Shown piece after piece: positions 1-7,971 of a DNA stretch of 33,000 nucleotides (position 1 is the stretch's first letter; every line of letters begins with the position of its first letter). Both the position numbers and the translations under genes were made by a program. The notes beneath the pieces were generated by a model. The model worked only from the letters and a program-made list of their open reading frames with translations. It did no database searches and was not told where the DNA came from. Source of the stretch: an uncultured Eubacteriales bacterium (GTDB taxonomy: Bacteria > Bacillota_I > Bacilli_A > RF39 > UBA660); assembly GCA_905188025.1 (NCBI GenBank), contig CAJJKI010000014.1, positions 1 through 33,000 on the forward strand, in the 5' to 3' direction.

Positions 1-880
1 GGTAGGTAAATTTGAAACAACAGGTACAGCTGATACTCCGACAATAAAACCAAATGTTCAGTCACTTAGAAATCAAAATGTATCAACACAGTTTGCTACC
101 TCTCAAAAGTTAGGTACAAGTACATATGGAAGTACTTCAAAAGTAGATGCTCATATGATGAAAAATAGTGAATGGGGTGCAGTGGCATATTTGTCTCATT
201 CTAAATATGGGGTAAATAGGGAAGTGTATATAAATAATTCAAATGATTATTATACAGGACGAAGTGGAGGAAATGTTGGCGGTAGTACAGCAATAAACAC
301 GGTGTATACTGATCGGTCTTCTACAACACAATATAACACATATGGATTTTATACTTGGGATGGATATTTACTTCAGTATAATACTAATACAAAGACAACA
401 ACTCATGATATAAGTAAAGTGGCCAGTACAACTGGTAATATAACAGGAGTATATGATATGTCCGGAGGTGCTTGGGAACATGTAATGGGAGTATTTGCTA
501 ATTCCGATGGTACTTTATGGAGTGGAGGTTCTACAAATAATTCAGGTTTTACTGGACTAGTTGGTAGTAATGGGACTTCATATACAGGAGTGAATTTTCC
601 TAATAGTAAATATTATGACGTATATAAAGCTGCTAATGGAACCTCAATAAATCCATTAACTGCATGTGACGGGGGAATATGTTATGGTCATGGTTTATCG
701 GAAGTAAACAAATGGTATGGTGATTACGCGTACTTTGTCAACACCTACGGTCCATGGTTCGATCGAAGTGGTTACTCCCACGATGGTGCTAATGCGGGCG
801 CCTTCTACTTCGGCAGCAGCCACGGTGGTGCCAGCAGCCGCGGCGGCTTCCGTTCGGTTGTTTCCTTCGTTGGAGCGTAG
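1..880 (+). CDS. C-lectin/FGE-like surface protein, 5' end outside window
   Basis: The reading frame is open from the first bases of the window, so the N-terminus lies outside; the methionines near 152-157 are internal. The visible protein has a Ser/Thr/Asn-rich start, then segments typical of the formylglycine-generating-enzyme (FGE-sulfatase) branch of the C-type lectin fold: SEWGAVAYLSHSKYG, GVYDMSGGAWEHVMG (compare the FGE motif YDMSGNVWEW) and a C-terminal RGGFRSVV (compare the FGE GFR signature). This fold is used as a display scaffold by diversity-generating retroelement (DGR) target proteins such as Treponema TvpA. The last ~53 codons change abruptly to NNC codons and higher GC (see 722-880). 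No catalytic role can be read from it; surface ligand binding is the likely job. Domain family is fairly sure, function is inference. Confidence 0.75.
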   Translation, partial: VGKFETTGTADTPTIKPNVQSLRNQNVSTQFATSQKLGTSTYGSTSKVDAHMMKNSEWGAVAYLSHSKYGVNREVYINNSNDYYTGRSGGNVGGSTAINTVYTDRSSTTQYNTYGFYTWDGYLLQYNTNTKTTTHDISKVASTTGNITGVYDMSGGAWEHVMGVFANSDGTLWSGGSTNNSGFTGLVGSNGTSYTGVNFPNSKYYDVYKAANGTSINPLTACDGGICYGHGLSEVNKWYGDYAYFVNTYGPWFDRSGYSHDGANAGAFYFGSSHGGASSRGGFRSVVSFVGA

Positions 881-891
881 CGACTTGCTCT
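722..891 (+). other. Candidate DGR variable region with trailing hairpin
   Basis: From codon GAT at 722 to the stop at 880 most codons are of the form NNC (TAC, ACC, TCC, CAC, GGC, GCC, TTC, AGC, CGC), while the upstream part of the same gene prefers NNT and NNA as in the rest of this AT-rich genome. That is the pattern left when an AAC-rich template is copied with random replacement of adenines. The region sits at the C-terminus of a C-lectin-like fold, where DGR variable regions normally lie. GGAGC at 872-876 can pair with GCTCT at 887-891 across the stop codon, a position similar to the hairpins that follow known variable regions. No reverse transcriptase or matching template is in the window. 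Confidence 0.5.
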
Positions 892-949
892 GAGACCACT
901 AGATTGGTATAAGGAAATAATATGAAGATAGATAGATTAGGATTTAGAT

Positions 950-984
950 GTGTCATTTTTGCCTCTTTTTTGCAAAAATGACAC
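950..984. repeat. Perfect 13-bp inverted repeat (hairpin)
   Basis: The arms GTGTCATTTTTGC (950-962) and GCAAAAATGACAC (972-984) are perfectly complementary around a 9-base T-rich loop. The 3' flank is GGGGTA, so it is not an ordinary T-tailed terminator on the plus strand, and no T tract follows on the minus strand either. It lies 70 bases after the variable gene's stop. It may be a recombination or retrohoming structure, or an mRNA 3'-end stabiliser. Confidence 0.7.
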
Positions 985-1040
985 GGGGTATAAATATTTA
1001 AATTGGTATTAATGTCTTTTGACATTGATATAGGGATTAA

Positions 1041-1154
1041 ACCGTTAACGCGAACTTTGTGAATGCTGAGAATCCTTGGTTTAAACGAGGTGGTAACAAC
1101 AACAGTTTTCGTGTTGTTCTTTCTCCGAGACTACAATATATAAGAGAAATCTGA
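1041..1154 (+). pseudogene. Stranded 3' fragment of a paralogous variable protein
   Basis: This frame encodes FVNAENPWFKRGG, then NNNSFRVVLSP, and stops at 1152-1154. It is homologous to the end of the gene at 1-880 (FVNTYGPWFDRSG and GFRSVVSF). The DNA also aligns, for example around ACGCGAACTTTGTGAA (1048-1063) against the corresponding ACGCGTACTTTGTCAA. A stop codon (1038-1040) directly precedes the fragment and there is no start or ribosome binding site. The variable codons here are AAC/AAT, as in a template repeat, but the differences from the 722-880 copy also fall on non-adenine bases and the central part is missing. It is therefore not the cognate template; a decayed sibling target or template is the best reading. 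Confidence 0.6.
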
Positions 1155-1276
1155 GCTTGTTCAACTAACTGTGTCTAGCATAAAAATGATTGAAAAAGGT
1201 GATATATGGATAGTGTTGATATTGATAGGGATTATTGGTAGATAGATAGGGTTTATCTATGATTTAATTTAATGAT

Positions 1277-1308
1277 AAAGAGACTAGTAGAATAATACTA
1301 GTTTTTTT
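1277..1308 (+). terminator. Intrinsic terminator
   Basis: ACTAGTA (1283-1289) pairs with TACTAGT (1296-1302) over a 6-base loop, and the stem extends through A/T and G-T pairs. Seven Ts follow. It ends transcription of the left-hand region before the kinase gene. Confidence 0.8.
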
Positions 1309-1356
1309 GATAGATATATGATATAATTGAATAGGATATAGATAGGGAGTGATTTA

Positions 1357-3006
1357 ATGAATAATATAATAATTACTTTTGAAGATGGTACTAAGATGGA
1401 ATTTAGGAAAGGTATTAAGCTTAGTGAGATAGTACATGAAATAGGCAAGAATGAAGATATTATATGTGGTAATTTTGATAATATAATTATATCTATGGAT
1501 GATGCTATTAATAAGAGTGGTAATTTAATATTATATGATATAAATACTAGTATTGGTAGTAGGATATATGAGAAAGGACTTACTTTTTTATTTAGAGTAG
1601 CTGCTATAGAAGTACTTGGTAAGGATACTAGTATTAGGATTAGACATTCTATTGATAGGGGGGTATTTTTTGAAGTAGATAAGAATGTTAGTGAAGAAGA
1701 TATAGATAATATTAAGAAGATAATGAGAGATAAGGTTAGTAAAGAGATTCCTTTTGTTAAGGTAGAGACTACGATGAATGAAGCTCTTACTTATTTTAAG
1801 AATATTAAGAGAGAAGATAAGATCAGGACTTTATTTTATGATAAGAATAATTATGTTACTTTATATAAGTTTGAGGGAGTATATAATTATATAATTGGAT
1901 CTTTACCTCATGATAGTGGTGTACTTAAGTATTTTGATTTAACTAGAATAGAGGGTAAGGGTATTATTGTTAGATATCCTTCTATATATGATAATGGTAA
2001 GATAGTTAAATATAAGCATCATGAACAATTCTTTAATAATATAGATGAATATTTGGAATGGGCTAAGATACTTAATATTAGTAGTATTGGTGAACTTAAT
2101 GATGCGATTATTAGTAGTAAGCCTGGTGAATTGATTAATTTATCAGAGGCTATTCAGAATTATAGGTTACAACAAATAGCGGGAATGATTAGGGATAAGA
2201 AGGATAAGATGAAGGTAATTTTATTATCAGGTCCTAGTTCTTCAGGTAAGACTACTAGTGCTAGAAAGTTATCAATGTATTTGAAGACTTTAGGTTTAAA
2301 TCCTATAGCTATATCTCTAGATGATTATTTTCTTAATCGTGATGAGACTCCTCTTAATGAGAATGGTAAGCCTGATTTTGAGAGTTTAAGAGCAATAGAC
2401 GTTAAGCTATTTAATAGTCAAATTAATAAGCTACTTAAGGGTAATAAGGTGGTAGTTCCTACTTTTGATTTTATTGAGGGTAAGAAGAATTATATTAGAA
2501 CGATGCAAATGAAGGATAATGATATTTTGATAATTGAAGGATTACATGCTTTATCAGATGAACTTCTTAAGGATATTCCTAAGGATGCTAAGTTTAAGAT
2601 ATATATATCTCCTTTAGTATATTTAAATATAGATGATGATAATAGAATTAATTTGACGGATATTAGATTAATTAGAAGAATGGTTAGAGATAATATGACT
2701 AGGGGTTATAGTTCTTCACATACTTTATCTACTTGGAGTGAGGTAAGAAATGGGGAAGAGAAGTATGTATTTGGATATCAAGATAAGGCTGATATTATCT
2801 TTAATACTTTTTTAGCATATGAGTTAGCAGTATTAAAGGTATATGCTGAACCTTTATTATATCAAATAAAGGAGAATGATCCGGAATATTTAACTGCTAT
2901 TAGGCTTATTAAATTACTTGATCTTGTATTACCTTTACCTAGTGAAGATGTACCTTCTTTATCAATACTAAGGGAATTTATTGGTACTAGTTATTTTGAA
3001 GAGTAG
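1357..3006 (+). CDS. TGS-domain nucleoside (uridine-type) kinase
   Basis: 549-residue cytoplasmic P-loop kinase of the uridine kinase/phosphoribulokinase family, expected to phosphorylate a nucleoside with ATP or GTP. Order of domains: a TGS-like beta-grasp (about 1-60), a domain like the second additional domain of threonyl-tRNA synthetase (about 70-200, with RIRHSIDRGVFFEVD), then the kinase domain with Walker A GPSSSGKTT near residue 291, SLDDYF, and the DFIEGKKNY segment. This three-part fusion is a known family in Firmicutes and Thermotogae, usually annotated as nucleoside kinase or uridine kinase; its substrate is not certain. The start is fixed by GGGAGTG seven bases upstream of ATG 1357. 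It stands alone between a terminator and an intergenic stretch without genes. Confidence 0.85.
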   Translation: MNNIIITFEDGTKMEFRKGIKLSEIVHEIGKNEDIICGNFDNIIISMDDAINKSGNLILYDINTSIGSRIYEKGLTFLFRVAAIEVLGKDTSIRIRHSIDRGVFFEVDKNVSEEDIDNIKKIMRDKVSKEIPFVKVETTMNEALTYFKNIKREDKIRTLFYDKNNYVTLYKFEGVYNYIIGSLPHDSGVLKYFDLTRIEGKGIIVRYPSIYDNGKIVKYKHHEQFFNNIDEYLEWAKILNISSIGELNDAIISSKPGELINLSEAIQNYRLQQIAGMIRDKKDKMKVILLSGPSSSGKTTSARKLSMYLKTLGLNPIAISLDDYFLNRDETPLNENGKPDFESLRAIDVKLFNSQINKLLKGNKVVVPTFDFIEGKKNYIRTMQMKDNDILIIEGLHALSDELLKDIPKDAKFKIYISPLVYLNIDDDNRINLTDIRLIRRMVRDNMTRGYSSSHTLSTWSEVRNGEEKYVFGYQDKADIIFNTFLAYELAVLKVYAEPLLYQIKENDPEYLTAIRLIKLLDLVLPLPSEDVPSLSILREFIGTSYFEE

Positions 3007-3215
3007 GTAGATGGTTTTGTTTGTAGATAAGATTTTGTTATAACTTGTTACTGATATGTAGAATAATTTGATGCTTTGATTTATTGTTTGTTGTATATGA
3101 TTTTATATTCTATTAGATGATTTATAGGTTATTGATGTGATAAATAAGATTGTAAGGTTAAATTATATTTCTCTTATTGGTTATTGGATATATGATAAGA
3201 TGGGAATGTAGTAAA

Positions 3216-3256
3216 GAAAAAGAAAACAGCTAGATCTTTTATGATTTGGCTGTTTA
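3216..3256 (-). terminator. Terminator of the FemABX gene
   Basis: Read on the minus strand, AAACAGC (3255-3249) pairs with GCTGTTT (3230-3224), followed by a T-rich tract TTCTTTTTCTTT. It begins inside the stop codon of the gene. Confidence 0.75.
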
Positions 3257-4492
3257 TCTTTTGATTAGTTTCATATTTTTAAGTTTTGTGTAAGTGCTAT
3301 AAGCAGGTTTATTTATTACTAGGAGTAAGTTAGGAGGGTATTCGATGATATTACCTCCGAATCCTATTTTATACATATATTGGCCATGATATTTGCTTAG
3401 GGGATCTTGATAATCTTTATTTATTTCTCCTAGGTTAAAGATAGAGTACCCAAGTGTTGAATATTTTTTAATGATAGCCCATTTAAGGATATGAGTTGAA
3501 TGAATTGGTCGATATTCTTCTTTATAGCCATCTATTAAGAAATATATTTCATGATTATTCTTTATGATAATGGTAGATCCAATAATAATATCTTCAGTAT
3601 TAGTACTACTTACACGAATGGCTCTATTTAAGTTTTGATAATACTTTTCAAGGGTATTATCAGAGTTTATTTTGATATTTAGAAGTTTATCATTAACACG
3701 TCCTAGATTCTTATTAAATTTTTGATGAATCTTTTCATTACGTTTTCTTTCTTCTTCATAAAGACGTTTACTGTTAACTAGATAGGTATGTGGATTTAGT
3801 TTAGCAAAGAAGATTTCCATCTTGTTATCAGGATTACGATAAATATTCATAAGATTTTCATAGTATGCTAGACGATTATGGGTTTTCTTTTTGAATATTT
3901 TATAAACTTCTTCAAGATCATTCATAGTGCCTTTCTTTAAAGTTATACCATAGTTTAGACCTTCGGCGATATTTCTTTTAGTATTACGATTAAAATTATG
4001 ATAGATATCATGGTAACCATTATTATTTTCAATGATAACGTCATATTTTTCAAAATCACTGGTGTATCCAATGCTTTTATAATCTAATTTTAAGAGATTA
4101 TTTAGGATATATTCATTATTAATAATGGGATTATTTTTCTTGTTGTAGACTTTATGTTTATACATTGGGTTAGTTATTAAATAAGTAACATGCTCTTTAG
4201 CAAGATATTTCTTTAGTTCTTCGGTAAATGTTTTGACTAGTTCAAAGTTAGAATAATCTATTAAGAAACCATTAGGAGCAATAGCTTCTTTAAATGGTGG
4301 AGAAATATTGGTTATTAGAATTAGGGTAGCAGCATGAATATTACCAGCATTATCGATTAGTCCTAGGAACAGTTTCTTTTTACTGATATTAGCTTCAAGC
4401 ATAGAGAACTCAATAGTTTGACCAAAGTTTCTACTTTCATGAATATTGGAATAATTTTTATACTGAGTTTGAGTTAATTCAATAATATGCAT
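3254..4492 (-). CDS. FemABX-family aminoacyltransferase (peptidoglycan cross-bridge)
   Basis: FemA/FemB/FemX-type enzymes transfer amino acids from aminoacyl-tRNA to the lysine of lipid II or peptidoglycan precursors at the inner membrane face. The protein (about 412 residues, near the usual ~420) has two GNAT-like halves separated by a basic charged helical arm (about residues 240-300, LYEEERKRNEKIHQKFNK), which is the tRNA-synthetase-like coiled coil of FemA. The C-terminal segment YPPNLLLVINK and the motif SKYHGQYMYKIGFGG match the family. ATG at 4492 is preferred: AAAGGAG lies 8 bases upstream, whereas the ATG at 4498 is only about 2 bases from it. It is transcribed alone with its own promoter and terminator. 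Which amino acid it adds cannot be read from the sequence. Confidence 0.85.
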   Translation of the reverse strand: MHIIELTQTQYKNYSNIHESRNFGQTIEFSMLEANISKKKLFLGLIDNAGNIHAATLILITNISPPFKEAIAPNGFLIDYSNFELVKTFTEELKKYLAKEHVTYLITNPMYKHKVYNKKNNPIINNEYILNNLLKLDYKSIGYTSDFEKYDVIIENNNGYHDIYHNFNRNTKRNIAEGLNYGITLKKGTMNDLEEVYKIFKKKTHNRLAYYENLMNIYRNPDNKMEIFFAKLNPHTYLVNSKRLYEEERKRNEKIHQKFNKNLGRVNDKLLNIKINSDNTLEKYYQNLNRAIRVSSTNTEDIIIGSTIIIKNNHEIYFLIDGYKEEYRPIHSTHILKWAIIKKYSTLGYSIFNLGEINKDYQDPLSKYHGQYMYKIGFGGNIIEYPPNLLLVINKPAYSTYTKLKNMKLIKR

Positions 4493-4517
4493 AACCATTT
4501 CTCCTTTCAGGAAAATT

Positions 4518-4526
4518 ATTATATCA
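4518..4526 (-). promoter_or_regulatory. Extended -10 promoter of the FemABX gene
   Basis: Minus strand reads TGATATAAT, an extended -10 box, about 25 bases before the start codon. No good -35 is visible. Confidence 0.5.
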
Positions 4527-4568
4527 TAAATAGAGAGAAAAATGAAGAAAAAAGTTACCGAATAGTTA

Positions 4569-4633
4569 ACGTTTTAAGGTTTTTATGCAAATTAAATTGA
4601 CTAAATAGAATTATTATGTTAAATTTAAAACGT
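4569..4633. promoter_or_regulatory. Promoter flanked by a 9-bp inverted repeat
   Basis: ACGTTTTAA (4569-4577) and TTAAAACGT (4625-4633) are exact inverted copies. Between them lies TTGACT (4597-4602), 17 bases, then TAAATT (4620-4625), a plausible plus-strand promoter for the gene at 4645. One arm overlaps the -10 and the start site, so the dyad could bind a repressor or loop the DNA. Inference only. Confidence 0.35.
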
Positions 4634-4644
4634 AGGTGAGTAGG

Positions 4645-5067
4645 ATGAATAGAAGAAGAATGATGGGGCTTTATTTAAAAAAGTTAGAAAGAAGTAAATT
4701 ATTAACTAGATTTATTGCATTATTATTTGATTATAAAGATTTTCATGATTATAATTATATATATCGAATGGTAGAAGAGAATAAGAGAATTATTATTGAT
4801 ATATATGATAATATTAGTAGTAATAGATTTAATAGATATATTATTTCTTTTAAAGAGAATGATAAAGGATATAGTATTCAAGAGATGGATAATGTGTTTG
4901 TTACTTATATTAATGTATTTAAGATAGATAATCCTGATAATATGTTGCTTAAATTTTGTTATTTGTTTACATTAGAATTGGATAAGATGGTAGAGTATGC
5001 TAGAACATTTTTGGATTTGGATATGGTGCTTTGTTTGGAAGAAATGCTGAAGAATGCAAAAATGTAG
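4645..5067 (+). CDS. Hypothetical protein, 140 residues
   Basis: I do not recognise this family. It is a soluble, charged, mainly helical protein starting with a strongly basic MNRRRMMGLYLKKLERSK and containing several Asp/Tyr-rich segments (FDYKDFHDYNYIY near residues 25-40). There is no signal peptide, clear membrane segment or metal motif. ATG at 4645 is chosen because AGGTGA sits 5 bases upstream; the in-frame GTG at 4636 is inside that ribosome binding site. It is monocistronic, with its own promoter and a convergent terminator shared with tmcAL. The promoter is framed by an inverted repeat (4569-4633), so it may be specifically regulated. Confidence 0.7.
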   Translation: MNRRRMMGLYLKKLERSKLLTRFIALLFDYKDFHDYNYIYRMVEENKRIIIDIYDNISSNRFNRYIISFKENDKGYSIQEMDNVFVTYINVFKIDNPDNMLLKFCYLFTLELDKMVEYARTFLDLDMVLCLEEMLKNAKM

Positions 5068-5085
5068 TTTATTTATGAATAAGAA

Positions 5086-5140
5086 AAGCTATTAACATAG
5101 GAGTTCTTACAAGGTGGATTATTTTTTATGTTAATAGCTT
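5086..5140. terminator. Bidirectional long-stem terminator
   Basis: AAGCTATTAACATA (5086-5099) and TATGTTAATAGCTT (5127-5140) form a perfect 14-bp stem over a 27-base loop between two convergent genes. The better T-tail (TTTTCTTATTC) is on the minus strand, serving tmcAL. The loop is longer than in an ordinary terminator. Confidence 0.7.
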
Positions 5141-5155
5141 ATTATTATGGATTGT

Positions 5156-6295
5156 TTATCTAATTACTAGGCTGTTACCGGTCTCTTTTTTTAGGAGTGT
5201 GCGATCTTTAGTAATTAGAGAGTAAATGTATGTTGTACGGTATTCTATGTCTAGAACAGGGGAAATATTAGGCTTATAACTAGTTATTACGGGATAGTTA
5301 AGTTTTTTCTTGATCCTACTTAAGTACATTCTTCCTTCAAAGTTGAATCCTAATACTCTTAGATAGATATCTTTAGTGTTATCTTCTTTTTTTATGTTTA
5401 ATAAGATATGCAATAACATGCGATTTATTTTATTATAGGTATATCTTTTTGTTTTGATAGAGTTTACTAGTTCTTGATAAGAAGTAGATTTATAAAGAAA
5501 TTTAAGGATACGGGAATCAACTCCTTCATCAATATCTAGATAAGTGTTAAGATGCTCTTTATTAGCAACGATACTATAAGAGATAAGGGGAAAGGCTGAC
5601 TCCATAGATAGACGTGGATAATAGAAATCATCGGTACCATTAGGAACATGGATAGCTACAGATAGGCCTTGGAGATATATTTTACGGATAAGACTAGCAC
5701 TTATAATGTTAGATCCATCAGTTAGTTGTTCAGCATGATAATCATTAGTTCTTTTTATTGATACTGGAGTAATAGGATAGTTATTTTTAATGATTTCTTT
5801 AATGTATGATAAAGCTAGAATATCGTTAGGTTTATCTACGGTAGTGTTAGTTATATCTTTTAAGGCTTTACTCATAGCAGTAGGGTAGTTTAGACCTTCA
5901 TCTAGATAATTTTTAACTAGGCTTTGGTAGTCTTTATTTGATAGTTGAATGTTAGCTAATTTTATAAGAGATTCAGTGTCATCACTTTCACTGCCAAATA
6001 CAAGTGTATCAATATGAAACTCATTTAATATTTTAAGAGCACCATATGCAAACATGTCAGCTCCTTGTGTGGCATAGAGGGTAGGTAGTTCTAGGATTAG
6101 ATCGATATCTTCTTCAAGGCAAATACGTGTTTTATGCCATTTATTCATGATGGAAATATCTCCTCTTTGGGTGAAACAAGTACTGATAACAGCAATGATT
6201 AGGGAGTCTGGATATAATTCTTTTATTTTTCTTATTTGATAGCGATGTCCTAAATGAAAGGGATTATATTCAGCAATTAATCCAATTACATGCAT
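5156..6295 (-). CDS. tmcAL: tRNA(Met) cytidine acetate ligase TmcAL
   Basis: TmcAL (formerly YlbM, DUF795) activates acetate with ATP and makes N4-acetylcytidine at the wobble position of elongator tRNA-Met. The 379-residue protein begins MHVIGLIAEYNPFHLGH, with the HxGH nucleotidyltransferase motif at residues 14-17. FTQRGDISIMNKWHKT and LILELPTLYATQGADMFA follow, both typical of the family (usually ~390-415 residues, so slightly short at the C-terminus). Its ATG shares one base with the stop of the upstream PAP2 gene (TAATG), so the two are translationally coupled. The product acts in the cytoplasm on tRNA; the pairing with a membrane phosphatase gives no functional hint. Confidence 0.9.
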   Translation of the reverse strand: MHVIGLIAEYNPFHLGHRYQIRKIKELYPDSLIIAVISTCFTQRGDISIMNKWHKTRICLEEDIDLILELPTLYATQGADMFAYGALKILNEFHIDTLVFGSESDDTESLIKLANIQLSNKDYQSLVKNYLDEGLNYPTAMSKALKDITNTTVDKPNDILALSYIKEIIKNNYPITPVSIKRTNDYHAEQLTDGSNIISASLIRKIYLQGLSVAIHVPNGTDDFYYPRLSMESAFPLISYSIVANKEHLNTYLDIDEGVDSRILKFLYKSTSYQELVNSIKTKRYTYNKINRMLLHILLNIKKEDNTKDIYLRVLGFNFEGRMYLSRIKKKLNYPVITSYKPNISPVLDIEYRTTYIYSLITKDRTLLKKETGNSLVIR

Positions 6296-6924
6296 TATTT
6301 TTGCTCCTCTAGAGGATATATGTTAATAAAGATAATTAAGTAGATAGCTCCTAAGAGGAATCCTGCTAGGACATCGGATAAGTAGTGGACTCCAAGATAG
6401 ATTCTACTGAAACCTACTAAAAGGATGGTTATGGTAAATACTATAGGAAGAATTATTTTAACTATTTTATTAGGGATGTATTTGATTACTAGATATGATA
6501 AGAATGAGAAATAGGCTAATCCTACCATAGAGTGCCCGCTAGGATAACTATAACCTGGTGCGGATACTAGCATATCTAGAGGACGATCTCTTTCTACGAT
6601 AGCTTTAGCTAGCTGACTTGTAATAAATACTGCTATTAAGTTTATGGTTATGGCTAGCGGATATTTTTTCTTCTTTATCAGGATGATGAAGAGAGTTGTG
6701 AATACTATTAAGGCATACGATCCACTGATATTGGTAATGATATTCATAGTGTTAGTTAATTCAGGAGAACGGATACTAATAATGAAACTAGAAGTAGCAT
6801 TATCAAGGGGTTCTATGGTATTAGTACATACTAGTACGGTAAGAATTATAAATAGGAGAAATAAGACTCCTAGAGGGATTAAGATTTTTTTCTTTTTTAA
6901 GTTTTTAAAGTTTATTTTTTTCAT
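6295..6924 (-). CDS. PAP2-family membrane phosphatase
   Basis: 209-residue integral membrane protein with about six hydrophobic helices, the first right after a Lys-rich N-terminus. It carries the three type 2 phosphatidic-acid phosphatase motifs in order: KAIVERDRP (near residue 107), PSGHSMVG (near 128) and SRIYLGVHYLSDVLAG (near 173), with catalytic His in motifs 2 and 3. Proteins of this type dephosphorylate lipid phosphates; in Firmicutes many are undecaprenyl-diphosphate phosphatases (BcrC-like), which recycle the wall lipid carrier. The substrate is not provable here. AAGGAG lies 9-10 bases before the ATG. It is the first gene of the PAP2-tmcAL operon. Confidence 0.85.
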   Translation of the reverse strand: MKKINFKNLKKKKILIPLGVLFLLFIILTVLVCTNTIEPLDNATSSFIISIRSPELTNTMNIITNISGSYALIVFTTLFIILIKKKKYPLAITINLIAVFITSQLAKAIVERDRPLDMLVSAPGYSYPSGHSMVGLAYFSFLSYLVIKYIPNKIVKIILPIVFTITILLVGFSRIYLGVHYLSDVLAGFLLGAIYLIIFINIYPLEEQK

Positions 6925-7080
6925 ATAAGATTACTCCTTTTTGATACTCATCTATTTAATTATACTAAAAATATTGGAAAATGAAAAGGGGTAGTTTGAT
7001 GTGGTGGGGTTATGCGAAGTTATTAGGCTGGATTTTTTGTGGAGATGGTGACGGTAATGGTTACAAGTATTTTGGGATAA

Positions 7081-7109
7081 GAAAAAGAAGCTCTTTTTTA
7101 AGAGCCTCT
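7081..7109 (-). terminator. Terminator downstream of gene 7191-7838
   Basis: Minus strand: GGCTCTT, short A loop, AAGAGCTT, then CTTTTTCTT. The core stem is GCTCTT/AAGAGC (7090-7095 with 7100-7105). Confidence 0.65.
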
Positions 7110-7190
7110 ATGTTGTTTGCTTTGTTTTATTTACAATAATACAATTTTATTTGTGACAATATATAGTTTATTTGTATTAATATGTAGTTA

Positions 7191-7838
7191 CTAATGTAGA
7201 TTTATATGAGGAGCATTTTGGGAATTATTTTGAAGCTTTAGAGTTTTGGGATTATTTTCATTTAAATTATTTTGATTATCAAGCCATATGATATCTCTAA
7301 ACTCCATATTGTATTTAGCATAGATACTTTCTACTTCTTCTTTAGTAATATTTTCAGTATACCATTCGAAATATTTTGGATATAAATTGCTTCTTTTAAA
7401 TAATAATAGTCTTCCTGCTACGGTGAATAGGTTTAATATTTTGCTTTCATCTTTTTCTTCAACTCTTGTAAATCCAAATCTTTCTAGATTTAGAACGCCA
7501 TCTAATGTTGAAACGGACTTGTAAGAACATGGCTCAGTATCTTCTCTTTTTTCTATAAAATCAGTTAGGTATGATAAGACTTTAAAGCCTTCTTCTCTAG
7601 TCATTCCTTTCGGTAACATGAATGGCAAAAAAGGCCAGTTTATTATGCCTATATTATTTTCACGATGCCCATAATGTTCTCCGATTCTAAGATAATGGAT
7701 ATAGTATAATCTATATATATTTTGGTTACCAATTGGATGATCTTCTAATTCAGCATCAAATTCAAAATCTCTAGAAATTGGTAAGTTTAATTGTGATAGT
7801 TTTTCTTTTAACTCTATTAATTTTTCTTTAATATTCAT
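7191..7838 (-). CDS. Hypothetical protein, 215 residues
   Basis: Not recognised. A soluble protein with a charged helical N-terminus (MNIKEKLIELKEKLSQ), a middle rich in Tyr/His (YRLYYIHYLRIGEHYGHREN around residues 40-65), and a helical segment that looks like EVESIYAKYNMEF. The Asn/Gln-rich tail of about 25 residues has unusual composition. There is no signal peptide or membrane helix. AAGGAGG sits about 9 bases before the ATG at 7838. Codon use (more A-ending, less G-ending codons) fits the accessory genes that follow rather than the kinase or tmcAL. It marks the left part of the accessory block that ends at ssrA. Confidence 0.65.
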   Translation of the reverse strand: MNIKEKLIELKEKLSQLNLPISRDFEFDAELEDHPIGNQNIYRLYYIHYLRIGEHYGHRENNIGIINWPFLPFMLPKGMTREEGFKVLSYLTDFIEKREDTEPCSYKSVSTLDGVLNLERFGFTRVEEKDESKILNLFTVAGRLLLFKRSNLYPKYFEWYTENITKEEVESIYAKYNMEFRDIIWLDNQNNLNENNPKTLKLQNNSQNAPHINLH

Positions 7839-7942
7839 GTTCTAATCCTCCTTTTTGTGCAAATGTCATAGTAATCTACAATTTTCTTACTAAGACAATT
7901 GATATTAGAAACAATATTTAAGTTCATTTTAACATAAAGAAT

Positions 7943-7971
7943 AAATAGTAGCAATAATTATGCCACTATTT
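7943..7971 (-). terminator. Terminator of gene 7966-8760
   Basis: Minus strand AAATAGTGGC (7971-7962) pairs with GCTACTATTT (7952-7943) with one G-T pair, loop of 9, followed by ATTCTTT. It overlaps the stop codon. Confidence 0.65.

Noticed and set aside
789..1025. Minus-strand open frame across the variable region.
   Set aside because: It runs antisense through the coding end and the hairpin, with no ribosome binding site and a composition dictated by the plus-strand codons.
1041..1154. Taking this fragment as the template repeat of the variable region at 722-880.
   Set aside because: The two differ at many non-adenine positions (for example GTG/GTC, CCT/CCA, TTT/TTC) and the fragment lacks the central third, so it cannot be the direct template.
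1321..1327. TTGATA ... TATAAT promoter for the kinase gene.
   Set aside because: The spacing between the TTGATA at 1307 and TATAAT at 1322 is only 9 bases.
3007..3215. Possible hidden gene between the kinase and FemABX genes.
   Set aside because: All frames are short on both strands, with no ribosome binding site or structure; nothing supportable seen.
6999..7139. Plus-strand ORF of 46 codons with a fair ribosome binding site (AAAAGGGG).
   Set aside because: It runs through the minus-strand terminator at 7081-7109 and reads as low-complexity Gly/Asp then Ser/Leu residues; no promoter. Not enough support.
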